NCBI RefSeq assembly: GCF_018130465.1
Contig: NZ_JAFCKJ010000019.1
Coordinates: 1 to 64,000, forward strand
DNA: 64,000 nt
Direction of reading: 5' to 3'
Origin: Bradyrhizobium canariense
GTDB lineage: Bacteria; Pseudomonadota; Alphaproteobacteria; Rhizobiales; Xanthobacteraceae
The notes beneath the pieces are model-generated. The model did not search any database. It saw only the letters and a list, made by a program, of their open reading frames with translations, and was not told where the DNA came from. A program made the translations under genes and the position numbers. Numbering within the stretch: position 1 is the stretch's first letter; every line of letters starts with the position of its first letter. Positions 37,648-46,594 of the stretch are shown in pieces.

Positions 37648-39420
37648 TCATCCTTTGTCGGGCAGGGCGAACACATAGATGGCGCTATGGCCGCGAACCG
37701 TTTTCAACTTGGGAACGTCGGCAAGGACGTTGGCGGTCCCGGTCAGGCCATCTCCCGTAAGTACGGCAATGTACTGTTTGCCGTCGATCGCGTAGCTGAT
37801 CGTGCTCGCAACGATCATCCCGCCGAGCGGCATCTCCCAGAGAACCTTTCCGCTGTCGGAATCGATCGCGTGCAAGCGGCGGTTGAGATCGCCCCAGAAC
37901 AGGAGATCGCCGCCGGTTGCAAGCGCCGATCCATTGCCTGGCCAGGCCTGCGAGAGAATTCGGGTCATTTCGCCGGTCGCAAGATCGATCTTCATGATCC
38001 CGGCATAAGCGTTTTCGTCGACGCCGGGCCGCCTGATGCCCGTGCGCGGTCCCGCGCCCGTCGGTGACTTGTTGTTGGCCGTCATGTCGAGGCAAGCGTC
38101 CTGAAACGGGACGTAAAGCGCATTGCGGCCGGGGTCGTAACTTGTCGCCCACCAACTTCGCGTATTGAACGAGCAAATGATGCTGCGATCGCCGTCCTTG
38201 CCCAACATGGCGTCGACATTGATCTGGGTGCGGCCGGTCGCGACGTCGATCGACTGCAATGTGTGGTGCGGCATATCGAGCGGAAATGGCTGCGCCCACA
38301 GAAACCGGCCGTTCTCGCGATCGAGCACGAAGATATCTCCGGCTTCAGCGACCTCGACGACGACATCGTGCTCCTCGCCCTTGGGTACAGTGGGGTTGAT
38401 CCACTTCACGAACTTTGGGTCTGGCGACACTTTGGTGCGTAGCAATGTCCGTTCGTGGATGTGATCGGAGTCCCAATCGTCGCCGGGCAGATGCTGGTAG
38501 TACCAGCTGAGTTTGCCGGTATCGACGTCGAGAGCAACCGTTGAATTGCTGTAGAGCTCTGACGGCGCCGTGAAAGACACCGCGTCGGTGCTGCCGTGCC
38601 GTTTGAGCCGAGTGTAGGGGGTGGGGTTGGCGATCGCCCAATACGTGATCTTTCGTTTCGGATCGTAGGACCCGGGGAGTCCCCAAGACGATGCAACGCG
38701 CTGCTGGTCCGGCAGATTGCCCCAGCTGTCGGCGCCCGGCTCTTCGGACGCCGGCGTGGTGTAGAACCTCCACAGTTCCTTGCCCGATCCGGCATCGTGT
38801 GCCGCGAGGAAGCAGCCGGCGCGAATCCTGCAGGCCCGGTTGCTGATCAGCTTGCCATCCGCCACCATCAGACCGCCGGTGTGCTCGGTGCCGTCGGCGT
38901 AGTCATGCGCCTTGGTCTCCCATCGGACCTTTCCGGAGCGGGCATCGAGCGCGACGAGATAGCCGTCGGGCGCAGCGAAATAGACGAGATCCTCGAATAT
39001 CGCGAGATTCTTCGACCGCGAGAACGATGCCGGGGGAATTGTCTTCAGCATGTCCTTTGGGTAGGTCCGCCAATACTCCCAGATGAGGTCGCCATTCCTG
39101 CCGTCGAGCGCCTGAACGCCGCCGCCGGGCGCGATGAGATAGATCACACCTTGATGAACGAGCGGGGTCGATTCCTGCGTGCCCTGCGGAAGACCACGCA
39201 CCCAGGCCACGCGCAACTCGCCGACATTGCTGCGATTGATCTGGTTGAGCGGGCTGAACCGCTGTTCGTCATAGGTACGGTTGATCATCAACCAGTCGGC
39301 CGGATCGGGGTCGGCAAGTGTTTCCGAGGTCACCGGCTTGAAATCGTCGGCTTGGGCGGCGCCGCCGACTGCAACGGCACAAAGGGGTAGCGTGATGAGA
39401 GCTGCGATGAAGCGAAACAC
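37648..39420 (-). CDS. PQQ-dependent (quinoprotein) alcohol dehydrogenase-like protein
   Basis: 590 residues from GTG 39420, which has GGAGG upstream. Signal peptide: VFRFIAALITLPLCAVAV. The body is an eight-bladed PQQ beta-propeller: 'DWLMINRTYDEQRFSPLNQI', 'STPLVHQGVIYLIAP', 'QALDGRNGDLIWEY', 'LVALDARSGKVRWE', 'GSYDPKRKITYWAIANPTPY' and 'LLFWGDLNRRLHAIDSDSG'. The vicinal Cys-Cys pair of classical methanol/ethanol dehydrogenases is not visible at its usual place. It is periplasmic. A c-type cytochrome gene starts divergently 127 bases away and is the likely electron acceptor. It may oxidise an alcohol of the cluster product. Confidence 0.82.
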   Translation of the reverse strand: MFRFIAALITLPLCAVAVGGAAQADDFKPVTSETLADPDPADWLMINRTYDEQRFSPLNQINRSNVGELRVAWVRGLPQGTQESTPLVHQGVIYLIAPGGGVQALDGRNGDLIWEYWRTYPKDMLKTIPPASFSRSKNLAIFEDLVYFAAPDGYLVALDARSGKVRWETKAHDYADGTEHTGGLMVADGKLISNRACRIRAGCFLAAHDAGSGKELWRFYTTPASEEPGADSWGNLPDQQRVASSWGLPGSYDPKRKITYWAIANPTPYTRLKRHGSTDAVSFTAPSELYSNSTVALDVDTGKLSWYYQHLPGDDWDSDHIHERTLLRTKVSPDPKFVKWINPTVPKGEEHDVVVEVAEAGDIFVLDRENGRFLWAQPFPLDMPHHTLQSIDVATGRTQINVDAMLGKDGDRSIICSFNTRSWWATSYDPGRNALYVPFQDACLDMTANNKSPTGAGPRTGIRRPGVDENAYAGIMKIDLATGEMTRILSQAWPGNGSALATGGDLLFWGDLNRRLHAIDSDSGKVLWEMPLGGMIVASTISYAIDGKQYIAVLTGDGLTGTANVLADVPKLKTVRGHSAIYVFALPDKG

Positions 39421-39547
39421 GGCATTCCTCCAGTTTTGTCGAGACCCATTCAGGCAATGCCACTTCGTTTGCTTTAATCCCGACCGTTGCATGTTACATT
39501 CGGCAGCATCTGACGATCCGGTGAAGCATCCTGCGGAGCGAGATCAC

Positions 39548-39862
39548 ATGAACCGTTCTTGCTTAATCGCCATCGTCGCGCTCCCTGCGATCACCAGCTC
39601 GGTTGCATTCGCGCAGCACGGTTCTGTGAGCGAGAACGGTCGCCGCCTCTACGACGCGCACTGCGCGCAATGCCACGGAGAGCGCCTGCAAAATGCAGGA
39701 ATTTCCTTCGATCTGCGCACACTGAACGGCAACGAGCGCGATCGGTTTGAAATCTCCGTATTGGACGGCAAGGGCACACAGATGCCGCCCTGGCGCGGAA
39801 CGCTGGGAACGATCGAGATCGAGCAATTGTGGGCTTACATCCGGGAGAATGCCCAGGACTGA
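39548..39862 (+). CDS. small periplasmic cytochrome c (class I)
   Basis: 104 residues. Signal peptide about 1-22 (MNRSCLIAIVALPAITSS), one heme motif CAQCH (39-43), 'LYDAHCAQCHGERL', and a likely Met ligand in 'KGTQMPPWRGTLG'. The C-terminal 'IEQLWAYIRENA' helix is usual. It is divergent from the quinoprotein dehydrogenase gene and probably takes its electrons to the oxidase. Confidence 0.87.
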   Translation: MNRSCLIAIVALPAITSSVAFAQHGSVSENGRRLYDAHCAQCHGERLQNAGISFDLRTLNGNERDRFEISVLDGKGTQMPPWRGTLGTIEIEQLWAYIRENAQD

Positions 39863-39893
39863 CGTTGATCTGACACATGATGGGCTGCCGTGC

Positions 39894-41063
39894 TCAACTC
39901 CGCATCCGTCGTATCACCACCGCGCTGTTGGTGCCGCCCAACGCGCTGTTCATCGAGATCACGGCGTTCTGCCGCAGGGCGCGCGGCGCTCCCATCACGA
40001 AGTCGAAGTTATCGAAGTGACGGTCAGGCTGGTCGAGATTGAGGATGGGGGGCACGAGATCATGCTGCATGCCCAGGATCGAGCAGATGACTTCGATCGC
40101 GCCGGCAGCACCGCAGAGATGGCCGATCGCCGGCTTGGAGCTGGTAATCGCAATCCGACCTCGAGCGCCGGCGCCAAAAACCCGATCCATCGCCATGCAC
40201 TCGACCTGGTCGTTCAGTTTGGTTCCCGATCCATGGGGATTGATGCTGTCGGGCAGGGCCTCGAGCCTGGCATCGGACAGCGCCAGCTCCAGGGCGCGCG
40301 CGACGCCCCGACCTGCTGAATCCGGCGCGCTGAATGACGTCCCGTCTGCCGACGCGCCAAACCCGGCGATCTCGGCGATCGGTTTCGCGCCGCGCTTTTC
40401 CGCGTGAACCAGGCTTTCGAGGACCAGCACCGCAGCGCCTTCGCCAGCCACAAATCCATCGCGTTTGGCGTCGAACGGGCGGCAACCTTTTTTGCCAAGA
40501 ACACGCAGTGCCTTGAGGCCCTCCAGCAGGAAGGGCGTTAGCGCTTCCGTTGCGGCGACAACAGCGACAGACCCGAGACCTGCGCGAAGATGATCGAGCG
40601 CCTGTCCGATCGCCATCGCGGACGAGGTGCACCCTGTGCTGATCGTGGTGACATTCGTCCGTTCGGCGACCGACGGCCAGATATCGGCCCCGAGTTGCCA
40701 GAGACCGGGCTCGGTCGGGGCGCCACTCATGTGCGCCCGCCACCAGGTATCGATGTTGCCGTGGATCGATGCGACAAAGACGGAGAGCTCGGCCAGAGGC
40801 AGCGGCAGCAACGCCGCGCGCAAGGCCTCGTCGACCGCGGTTCTTATGAAGTGGTCGGCGCGCGCCGGCGCATCGTCCGGCGCATCGGCGACATGGCCGG
40901 AGAGGCTGGCTTCGCCGTCGAGCTCGGCGAAGAGTTGCTGAGGCCGGACGCAGCTATGGCCTGCCAGCAAACCATTCCTGAGCGCGTCGACGCCGTAGCC
41001 GAATCCGGTAACCGTGCCGATGCCGGTAACGACGATCGTTGGTCGATCCTGTTGATGAGACAT
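39894..41063 (-). CDS. beta-ketoacyl-ACP synthase (KAS II/type II PKS KS-like), complete active site
   Basis: 389 residues of the thiolase-fold condensing enzyme family. All three catalytic residues are present: Cys in 'TISTGCTSSAMAIG', first His in 'INPHGSGTKLNDQVE', and second His in 'SKPAIGHLCGAAGA'. It should extend an acyl-ACP with malonyl-ACP. It is the last gene of the minus-strand assembly-line operon, 14 bases after the ACP gene. The truncated KS-like protein encoded upstream may pair with it as in KS/CLF systems. Chain length and starter cannot be read from sequence. Confidence 0.87.
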   Translation of the reverse strand: MSHQQDRPTIVVTGIGTVTGFGYGVDALRNGLLAGHSCVRPQQLFAELDGEASLSGHVADAPDDAPARADHFIRTAVDEALRAALLPLPLAELSVFVASIHGNIDTWWRAHMSGAPTEPGLWQLGADIWPSVAERTNVTTISTGCTSSAMAIGQALDHLRAGLGSVAVVAATEALTPFLLEGLKALRVLGKKGCRPFDAKRDGFVAGEGAAVLVLESLVHAEKRGAKPIAEIAGFGASADGTSFSAPDSAGRGVARALELALSDARLEALPDSINPHGSGTKLNDQVECMAMDRVFGAGARGRIAITSSKPAIGHLCGAAGAIEVICSILGMQHDLVPPILNLDQPDRHFDNFDFVMGAPRALRQNAVISMNSALGGTNSAVVIRRMRS

Positions 41064-41077
41064 TGCATATGCCGTGT

Positions 41078-41404
41078 TTAGGCAACCTTTTCCTGTTCCT
41101 GCAGGGTACGCTCGTCCTGCGCTCGCAGAAGAAAGTCGACGATCAGGTTGAGGGAACGAAAGCTGGTGAAGAAATCCTCATCGGCTATGGTGACCTCGAA
41201 TTCACGCTCGATCGCCACCGCGATTGCCAGGGCATCAACGGAATCGAGACCTAATCCGGTCCCGAACAGGGCCGTATCGTCGGCGATCTCATCCGCCTTC
41301 AACCGCAATGGCAGGCGATAGATCAGCGTTTGTTTCAAATGATGCATGAGCGCGGCCCGATGCTTGGCGATGCGCTCCGCCTCGCTCCTGGTTATCTTGG
41401 TCAT
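41078..41404 (-). CDS. acyl carrier protein (first of two)
   Basis: 108 residues from ATG 41404. The phosphopantetheine site is in 'GTGLGLDSVDALAIAVAIE' (Ser of DS), with acidic helix 2 and 'LIVDFLLRAQDE' at the end. The N-terminal 30 residues are basic and longer than in FabI-type ACPs. It is a sister of the ACP at 44849-45160, with the same 'GLGLDSVDAL' core. No phosphopantetheinyl transferase gene is in the window, so a chromosomal one must activate it. Confidence 0.85.
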   Translation of the reverse strand: MTKITRSEAERIAKHRAALMHHLKQTLIYRLPLRLKADEIADDTALFGTGLGLDSVDALAIAVAIEREFEVTIADEDFFTSFRSLNLIVDFLLRAQDERTLQEQEKVA

Positions 41405-41492
41405 TGAGACGCTCCACCTTGTCGTTACTCGGGAATTCGTCCGGAGCGCCAGGCGCAGCCATGCTGCCTGGCTGCCGGAAGTTCGATCCATG

Positions 41493-42029
41493 TCATCTTG
41501 CGTACGCCTTTGCGGCCGGCTCTGAGTCTGCCGGGAACTCGCCGAATATCCAGGCGAACTCCGCCGGCATTCGCACCAACATCTGCCCGGCGGGGTTGAT
41601 GATCACCGACGCGGTGTTTCCCTCAGCGAGACGGCGCCCCGTTTTGGCGTTGAGCACCTTGTAGCCAAACATCAACTTGGCGACGTTCGTCCTGCGTGGG
41701 ACTACCGTTATGTCGAGCTCGTCGCCGTAACGGGCGGGCGAGACGTGGTGGCATGAAGTGTCGACGACCAGGAATCGATAGCCGGCTTCTTCGAGACTGT
41801 CGCTGCCGATGGCGCGTCCCCGTGCGACGATTTCCTGGAAATGCCCGGACCATTTGTAGCGTTTGCGCGTCGCGTCCTCCGCCCACGCACGGAACGCTGC
41901 GTCCCTCGCTTCGTGAAACCAGATCAGGAAGTTGGCGTGGTAGACTATCCCGGCCTTGTCGGTCTCCGCATAGCGGACGCGGAGTCGGTGCACGATGGCA
42001 CGGTTGGTCAACCATTCCTCGTCATTCAT
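41493..42029 (-). CDS. hotdog-fold acyl-CoA/ACP thioesterase (4HBT family)
   Basis: 178 residues. 'VRYAETDKAGIVYHANFLIW' carries the 4HBT/YbgC pattern with catalytic Asp in the 'YHANFLIWFHEARDAAF' region. 'GRAIGSDSLEEAGYRFLVVD' and 'YGDELDITVVPRRT' follow. It could release the acyl chain from ACP or proofread it. ATG 42029 overlaps the upstream stop (ATGA) and has GGGAG before it. Confidence 0.8.
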   Translation of the reverse strand: MNDEEWLTNRAIVHRLRVRYAETDKAGIVYHANFLIWFHEARDAAFRAWAEDATRKRYKWSGHFQEIVARGRAIGSDSLEEAGYRFLVVDTSCHHVSPARYGDELDITVVPRRTNVAKLMFGYKVLNAKTGRRLAEGNTASVIINPAGQMLVRMPAEFAWIFGEFPADSEPAAKAYAR

Positions 42030-42868
42030 GGCTGGCTCCCGGGCATGAACTTGGCGTTGGCAAAGCTCTGCTGGTTCGCCACGATCCAATCACTGAGCGT
42101 CTCGACGCAGCTCCGCCGATTCCCGGTAACGGGGAAGGGAAGATCGGCGCCGGCCTTCCAGGTCGAGAGTGCCAAGCCGTTGTCGGCAGCCGCACCTCGC
42201 TGTAGCGCCAACACCAACAGTTGAGCATGCTCGGGCAGCCCTTCCTTCCGCGTTGTTTGTGATGGTACGTGCCAACATCCTGCAATCGCCAGATCACAGC
42301 GGCCGACCGCCAGCATCGTGACGCTGTTGTTGACGGCTGCGATCCCGACTTCATCCTCGCCGGACACGGTGACGGTCGGTCCAAGCAGTTGAAAGCAGAT
42401 GCTGGCGGCGGCGGTTGCGGTCGATGGCATCGCGTAGGTATAGGTAAGGGGTTCTACCCTCTTTCTCTTCACGCTTTCGAAGAATGCCTCATAGCTACAG
42501 AGCGAGCCGAAGGCGCTCCCGATCACGAGAGCGGTCCGAGATTTGTCGAAGCCGTCATTGCTGTCGCCGCCCGCAGCAGAAATCCGCTTCAGGATGCGCT
42601 TGACGCCGAGCAGGACGAGCCTGGAATCCGGATTGAGGCGATAGCCCTGCTGCCAGTCAACCTCGGTTGCATAGGCGAGATCGACATCGGCGAGACTTTC
42701 GTCGATGCTGACGACGTCTGCGATACGGACGCCCATGGCCGCACCCGATAGCGCTTGGCTATGCCCGGCGCGGTCGACCGTGCCGGTGACCCGCGAGGCG
42801 GCCTCCCTCAAGGCAGTCTCCTCGGGGATGCCAGTGGCTTCCCTGGCGATGGTTGGTGTTCCAGTCAT
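42026..42868 (-). CDS. truncated beta-ketoacyl synthase-like protein lacking the catalytic Cys (CLF-like)
   Basis: 280 residues, about 100 shorter than a complete KS. It matches only the N-terminal half of the thiolase fold: 'YAMPSTATAAASICFQLLGP' and 'RCDLAIAGCWHVPS' correspond to the KS region around the active site. The catalytic Cys position ('TACASS' in KS) reads 'VSGEDEVGIAAV', with an acidic residue instead. The two C-terminal His motifs are absent. It therefore cannot condense, and may act as a chain-length or scaffold partner of the full KS, as similar half-KS proteins do in aryl polyene clusters. ATG 42868 overlaps the acyltransferase stop. Confidence 0.72.
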   Translation of the reverse strand: MTGTPTIAREATGIPEETALREAASRVTGTVDRAGHSQALSGAAMGVRIADVVSIDESLADVDLAYATEVDWQQGYRLNPDSRLVLLGVKRILKRISAAGGDSNDGFDKSRTALVIGSAFGSLCSYEAFFESVKRKRVEPLTYTYAMPSTATAAASICFQLLGPTVTVSGEDEVGIAAVNNSVTMLAVGRCDLAIAGCWHVPSQTTRKEGLPEHAQLLVLALQRGAAADNGLALSTWKAGADLPFPVTGNRRSCVETLSDWIVANQQSFANAKFMPGSQP

Positions 42869-43854
42869 TGCAATACGCTTCCCGTCATTTCCTCGACGGC
42901 ATGGCACGCGGTATCGAAATCCGCGACGGTGGACGTGGTAAGGCAGCGGAGTGGCGACTGATTGCGGAGAGCCAGACCCTTCAACGTGCGGCCGGGGCCG
43001 GCTTCGATCATGATGTCACAGCCGTGCTCCGCGATCGTAGTGACACACTTGGCCCAATTGACCGGCGACAGCATGTGCTCGCGCAGCTCGGCACGTACGG
43101 CCGCCGCGGTGCAGATCGGCGCGGCGGACGAGCTGGCGAGCAGCGGTATCTTCGGATCTCGGAACGTGGTTGCCGCGATCCTCGGAGCCAGTCCCGAGGC
43201 CGCCATCGACATGAGCGGGGAGTGCGCGGGCCCGGGAACGTTGAGCCAGCGGCAAAGCGCGCCCTGTTGGTCGAGCACCTTTTTCAATTGCCAGAGGGCG
43301 GGCTTCAATCCCGAGACGACACTTTGCGAGGAAGCATTGAAGTTCGAGATCCAGACATCGGCGCCAATCTCGGCGATTGCCGCTTCAACGACGTTCCGCG
43401 CGACGACATCTATGGCCATCATGCCGCCGTTCACGGCTTCGTTGTTTCGCTGCATCAATTGGCCGCGTTCGACGATCAACGCGAGCGCGGAGGAGAAGTC
43501 AATCGACCCGGCTACGGTGATGGCGGTGAATTGACCCATGCTGTGCCCGGCAACCAGTGACGGGCTGAAGCCGCGTTCCGCCAGAAGCGAAGCGATGGCG
43601 ACGCTCATCGTGAAGACCACCGGCTGGGCGACGCGCGCTTCCGCCAACGCATTCGGGGGGCCCTTGGCCATCAGCTGGCGCAAGTCGGTGTCCAGCCGGT
43701 TGCTCGCCATCTGGAACAGCTCGCGCACGAGACCGAAGGACTGAAGATAGTCTTCGGCCATGCCGGTGAACTCGGTCCCCTGGCCCGGGAAGACGACTGC
43801 CACCGCCGGAGACGATGCGATCGGCGGGCGTGATCCGGTGGCAAACTGGTCCAT
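42865..43854 (-). CDS. ACP S-acyltransferase (FabD/malonyltransferase-like)
   Basis: 329 residues. 'VVFPGQGTEFTGMAEDY' starts the domain, the nucleophile Ser is in 'LVAGHSMGQFTAI', the substrate Arg in 'LIVERGQLMQRNN', and the catalytic His in 'VPGPAHSPLM'. It should load malonyl (or another acyl) units from CoA to the cluster ACPs. It overlaps the CLF-like gene by four bases and starts 12 bases after the GcvT-like gene stop. Confidence 0.87.
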   Translation of the reverse strand: MDQFATGSRPPIASSPAVAVVFPGQGTEFTGMAEDYLQSFGLVRELFQMASNRLDTDLRQLMAKGPPNALAEARVAQPVVFTMSVAIASLLAERGFSPSLVAGHSMGQFTAITVAGSIDFSSALALIVERGQLMQRNNEAVNGGMMAIDVVARNVVEAAIAEIGADVWISNFNASSQSVVSGLKPALWQLKKVLDQQGALCRWLNVPGPAHSPLMSMAASGLAPRIAATTFRDPKIPLLASSSAAPICTAAAVRAELREHMLSPVNWAKCVTTIAEHGCDIMIEAGPGRTLKGLALRNQSPLRCLTTSTVADFDTACHAVEEMTGSVLQ

Positions 43855-43866
43855 GATGACCTCCGC

Positions 43867-44856
43867 TCAGCTGGTGTATGTGCTTCTTGTGATCACCATC
43901 GGCGCCGCGACGGCCCGCGCGATCGTCCTTCGCTCTCCGCCTACGACATCGTACGAGACGCCGACCCAGCCGAGGTCCGCATCGACATAGGCAAGGCTGA
44001 TGTCGGCGTTGCGTGTCGGCGAATGCTCGACCCGGGCGATGATGCCGACCTTCTCGCCCTCGATCGAGAGCGGGTCGCCATCTCGCGCAGCGCCGGCGTC
44101 GGCCAACTCGATCATGACCGATCGCCGCTGAATGGAAGACTTCAGTTGCTCGAGAACGGGGCCGCCGATCAGGTTCTTCTTGCGGAAGTTGACCATCCAG
44201 TGAAGGCCGGCTTCGAGGACGTTGGCGCCCGCCGTGATGTCGCGGTGAATCAGCGACCGCACCTCCAGGAACATGAGGGGGAGGGCGGCTGGATCGCCGG
44301 CAATCATCCCGACGGCCTGTCCGGCCGCCTCGAGCCTTCGCCGCAGTTCGTCGGCTCCGGCATTCGGTACCAGGAAGCGATATTCGTATTCCCCCGTAAA
44401 GCCCGCGCGGAACAGTTCGCAGCCGAGCCTCCGGTTGTTCTCGAAGCTCAGGAACGACAATCCCAGAATATCTTCGCCGGCTGCCTCGACGGTAACGTCC
44501 TGGGCGAGCGGGCCAATGACCGACAGGTATCCATGCGACCCGCGCAGGTCCTCGATCGTCACGTTGTAGTCGGCAAGACAACCGGTGAGGTGTGTGAGCA
44601 GCGCCTCGGCGCGCTCTGCCTCGCCGACAAGCAGGAATTCGCCGTCACCCTTGAAGATAGATGCTACGGCGATGAGAGTTGCGTCAGGCTGGATGACGAG
44701 GCCAACCAGGCCGTGGAACGGATGCAGGGCATCGAGGTCGACGGAGACGAAATCGTTCAGCTTGCGCCAATCGGGGCCGGAGACGCGAATTCGTGCATCA
44801 GCGGCGTTGTCGAACAGGGCGACGGCCGTGCGGGCCGCTGTATAAGTCTCAAGCAT
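43867..44856 (-). CDS. GcvT/YgfZ-like folate-binding aminomethyltransferase-family protein
   Basis: 329 residues from ATG 44856. The GcvT fold is visible: 'AARTAVALFDNAADARIRVS', 'LRGSHGYLSVIGPLAQDV', 'RLGCELFRAGFTGEYEYRFL' (Glu region that contacts folate in GcvT/YgfZ), 'LFLEVRSLIHRDITAG' and C-terminal 'VGIIARVEHSPTRNADISLA'. GcvT relatives move one-carbon units to tetrahydrofolate (GcvT, DmdA, LigM). No other glycine-cleavage gene is nearby. Its place in an acyl assembly operon, overlapping the ACP gene by eight bases, suggests a C1 or demethylation step on the product. Confidence 0.65.
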   Translation of the reverse strand: MLETYTAARTAVALFDNAADARIRVSGPDWRKLNDFVSVDLDALHPFHGLVGLVIQPDATLIAVASIFKGDGEFLLVGEAERAEALLTHLTGCLADYNVTIEDLRGSHGYLSVIGPLAQDVTVEAAGEDILGLSFLSFENNRRLGCELFRAGFTGEYEYRFLVPNAGADELRRRLEAAGQAVGMIAGDPAALPLMFLEVRSLIHRDITAGANVLEAGLHWMVNFRKKNLIGGPVLEQLKSSIQRRSVMIELADAGAARDGDPLSIEGEKVGIIARVEHSPTRNADISLAYVDADLGWVGVSYDVVGGERRTIARAVAAPMVITRSTYTS

Positions 44857-45160
44857 TGAACGTCCCCTGCTCCGGCTGCCGCTTGATGATGAAATCGGCA
44901 AGTCTGCTGATGGAGTGGAGCTCGGCGATGTCGGCTTCCGTAACCGGCACACCGAATTCGGTCTCGACGGCAACTGCGATTTCCAGTGCGTCCACGGAAT
45001 CCAGCCCGAGCCCGGTCTCGAAAAGCGGTGCGTCATTGGTGATCTGATCCGGATCGATCCGCAACGAGAGACGCTGGATCAGTATCCGCTTCAGCGCGTC
45101 GGATAGTGCCATGTGACGGGATCCGTTCTCGTTCGATGCGCCTTCGTGCCTCTCGATCAT
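44849..45160 (-). CDS. acyl carrier protein (second of two)
   Basis: 103 residues from ATG 45160, chosen because AGGAG lies seven bases upstream. A downstream ATG at 45112 lacks a ribosome binding site. The 4'-phosphopantetheine Ser is in 'ETGLGLDSVDALEIAVAVE'. Helix 3 reads 'ITEADIAELHSISRLADF' region. It resembles the first ACP more than FabACP. Two ACPs hint at separate starter and extender carriers. Confidence 0.85.
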   Translation of the reverse strand: MIERHEGASNENGSRHMALSDALKRILIQRLSLRIDPDQITNDAPLFETGLGLDSVDALEIAVAVETEFGVPVTEADIAELHSISRLADFIIKRQPEQGTFNA

Positions 45161-45238
45161 CTGCAGCTCCTGCTTTGCTTTTGAATCCGAAAGTGGTTTG
45201 CGCGATAGCATGTGTCCGCGACTTCGCGGCATTCGGGT

Positions 45239-46594
45239 CTAATCGACGCTCATGGCAGCAATTGATCCTTGCGACGTGCACGTCGTGTAGAGGTCTCGGA
45301 GCGATTCCCGGGGCAGCTTGCCGACCGCATCCCGGGGCAGATTGTCGACGATGAGAAGTGGTCGCGGCAAGAACAGCGGATAGATGTGCGTCCGCAGGTG
45401 TGCGATCACCGCATCTTTCGTGGCGCCGTCGCGGAGGACTACAAATGCAACGAGCCGCACCACGTCGGTGTCTTCGTGGTGATCCGGTACCCAGAAGCAG
45501 CCGTCGCGAACGCCGGGCGCGCTGAGCAGCGCGGCGTTGAGGGCGCCCAACGAGGTTCGCTTTCCGGCGACCTTCACCATGTCGGCCGATCGGCCCAGCA
45601 CCCGGAATTGCCGCGGCGATGATAACTCAAGAACGTCATTGAGCAGTTCAGGCCTGGAAAGATCGACGCAGTCGAGTTGGGCGCGGCCGTCCGCACGCTG
45701 GGTCAGCAATCGCCCCGGGATGCATTCCCAGAGGTCGGACTCACCGGGCATCTGGCGTGATGCGATGGTGCCGGTCTCTGTGCTGCCGTAGATGTCGGTC
45801 ATCGCAACGCCGAAGCACTGCTTGGCGTGTGCCGCCAATGAGGGGCCCAGCGGGCTCGTCGCGGAGAACACTCTTGTGACCTTTTCCGTACGAAGACCCG
45901 TCTCGGCGAAAGCGTTCAGATGGAGCGGCGTGGTTATCAGCCAGATCGGAAGGTCGGATTGCTGAAGCTCCTTCGCCAGAACGGCTGGCAGTGTGATGCG
46001 GCTTGTTGGCGCTTCAAGTCCAAGAAGCCGCGGCCAGAAGAAGCCGTACATGTATCCGTACATATGCTCGAATGGCAGCGTAGTCAGGATTCGAACCTGC
46101 TCTCCCGTCGTGCGAAACAACCTGTCGAGCGACCTCGCCTCACCAGCAAAATTCTGAAAAGTCTTGTGAACGAGCTGAGCGTGCCCGGTGGACCCTGAAG
46201 TGAAGAGCACGGCGACCAGCGTTCCCGGGGCCGTCTCGGCCGGAATGGATCGATGCGTCGGGAGATCGGCAACTGAAATCCTCTTGTAGCCGGCCAGCCC
46301 CGGGTCATCCGGATGATCGGTATAGACCGTAACCTGATCGCAATGTCGGGCTGCCTCGTTGAGAAGGTCGTGGTCCTGATCGGGAATGAGCAGGCTGCAC
46401 TGTCCGCTGTGGAGCGCATGCAGGTGAGCTCGGACAAAGGCGGCCGGAGACCGGGTAAATATTGCTGCAGTCGTCTTCAAGTGAAGCCCCATAACCCTGT
46501 TCCGAAAGCTGTGACGGCTCGTCACTTCGGCGCACGATGTGATCTGAGGTGGCGTCGATAGACGCAGGATCGCAATCTCTCGAAAGCGCGTCAA
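45239..46594 (-). CDS. acyl-AMP ligase (AMP-dependent synthetase family)
   Basis: 451 residues at most. The adenylation motifs are 'VLFTSGSTGHAQLVHKTF' (A3), 'DIYGSTETGTIASRQM' (A5), 'LGRSADMVKVAGKRTSL' (A8) and 'LPRDAVGKLPRESL' (A10 Lys). It is short at the N-terminus compared with typical 500-residue ligases, like those in aryl polyene and related FAS-type clusters. It could activate an aryl or fatty acid starter for transfer to an ACP. The start is TTG 46594 or ATG 46492. The ribosome binding site does not decide it. Confidence 0.82.
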   Translation of the reverse strand: MTRFREIAILRLSTPPQITSCAEVTSRHSFRNRVMGLHLKTTAAIFTRSPAAFVRAHLHALHSGQCSLLIPDQDHDLLNEAARHCDQVTVYTDHPDDPGLAGYKRISVADLPTHRSIPAETAPGTLVAVLFTSGSTGHAQLVHKTFQNFAGEARSLDRLFRTTGEQVRILTTLPFEHMYGYMYGFFWPRLLGLEAPTSRITLPAVLAKELQQSDLPIWLITTPLHLNAFAETGLRTEKVTRVFSATSPLGPSLAAHAKQCFGVAMTDIYGSTETGTIASRQMPGESDLWECIPGRLLTQRADGRAQLDCVDLSRPELLNDVLELSSPRQFRVLGRSADMVKVAGKRTSLGALNAALLSAPGVRDGCFWVPDHHEDTDVVRLVAFVVLRDGATKDAVIAHLRTHIYPLFLPRPLLIVDNLPRDAVGKLPRESLRDLYTTCTSQGSIAAMSVD

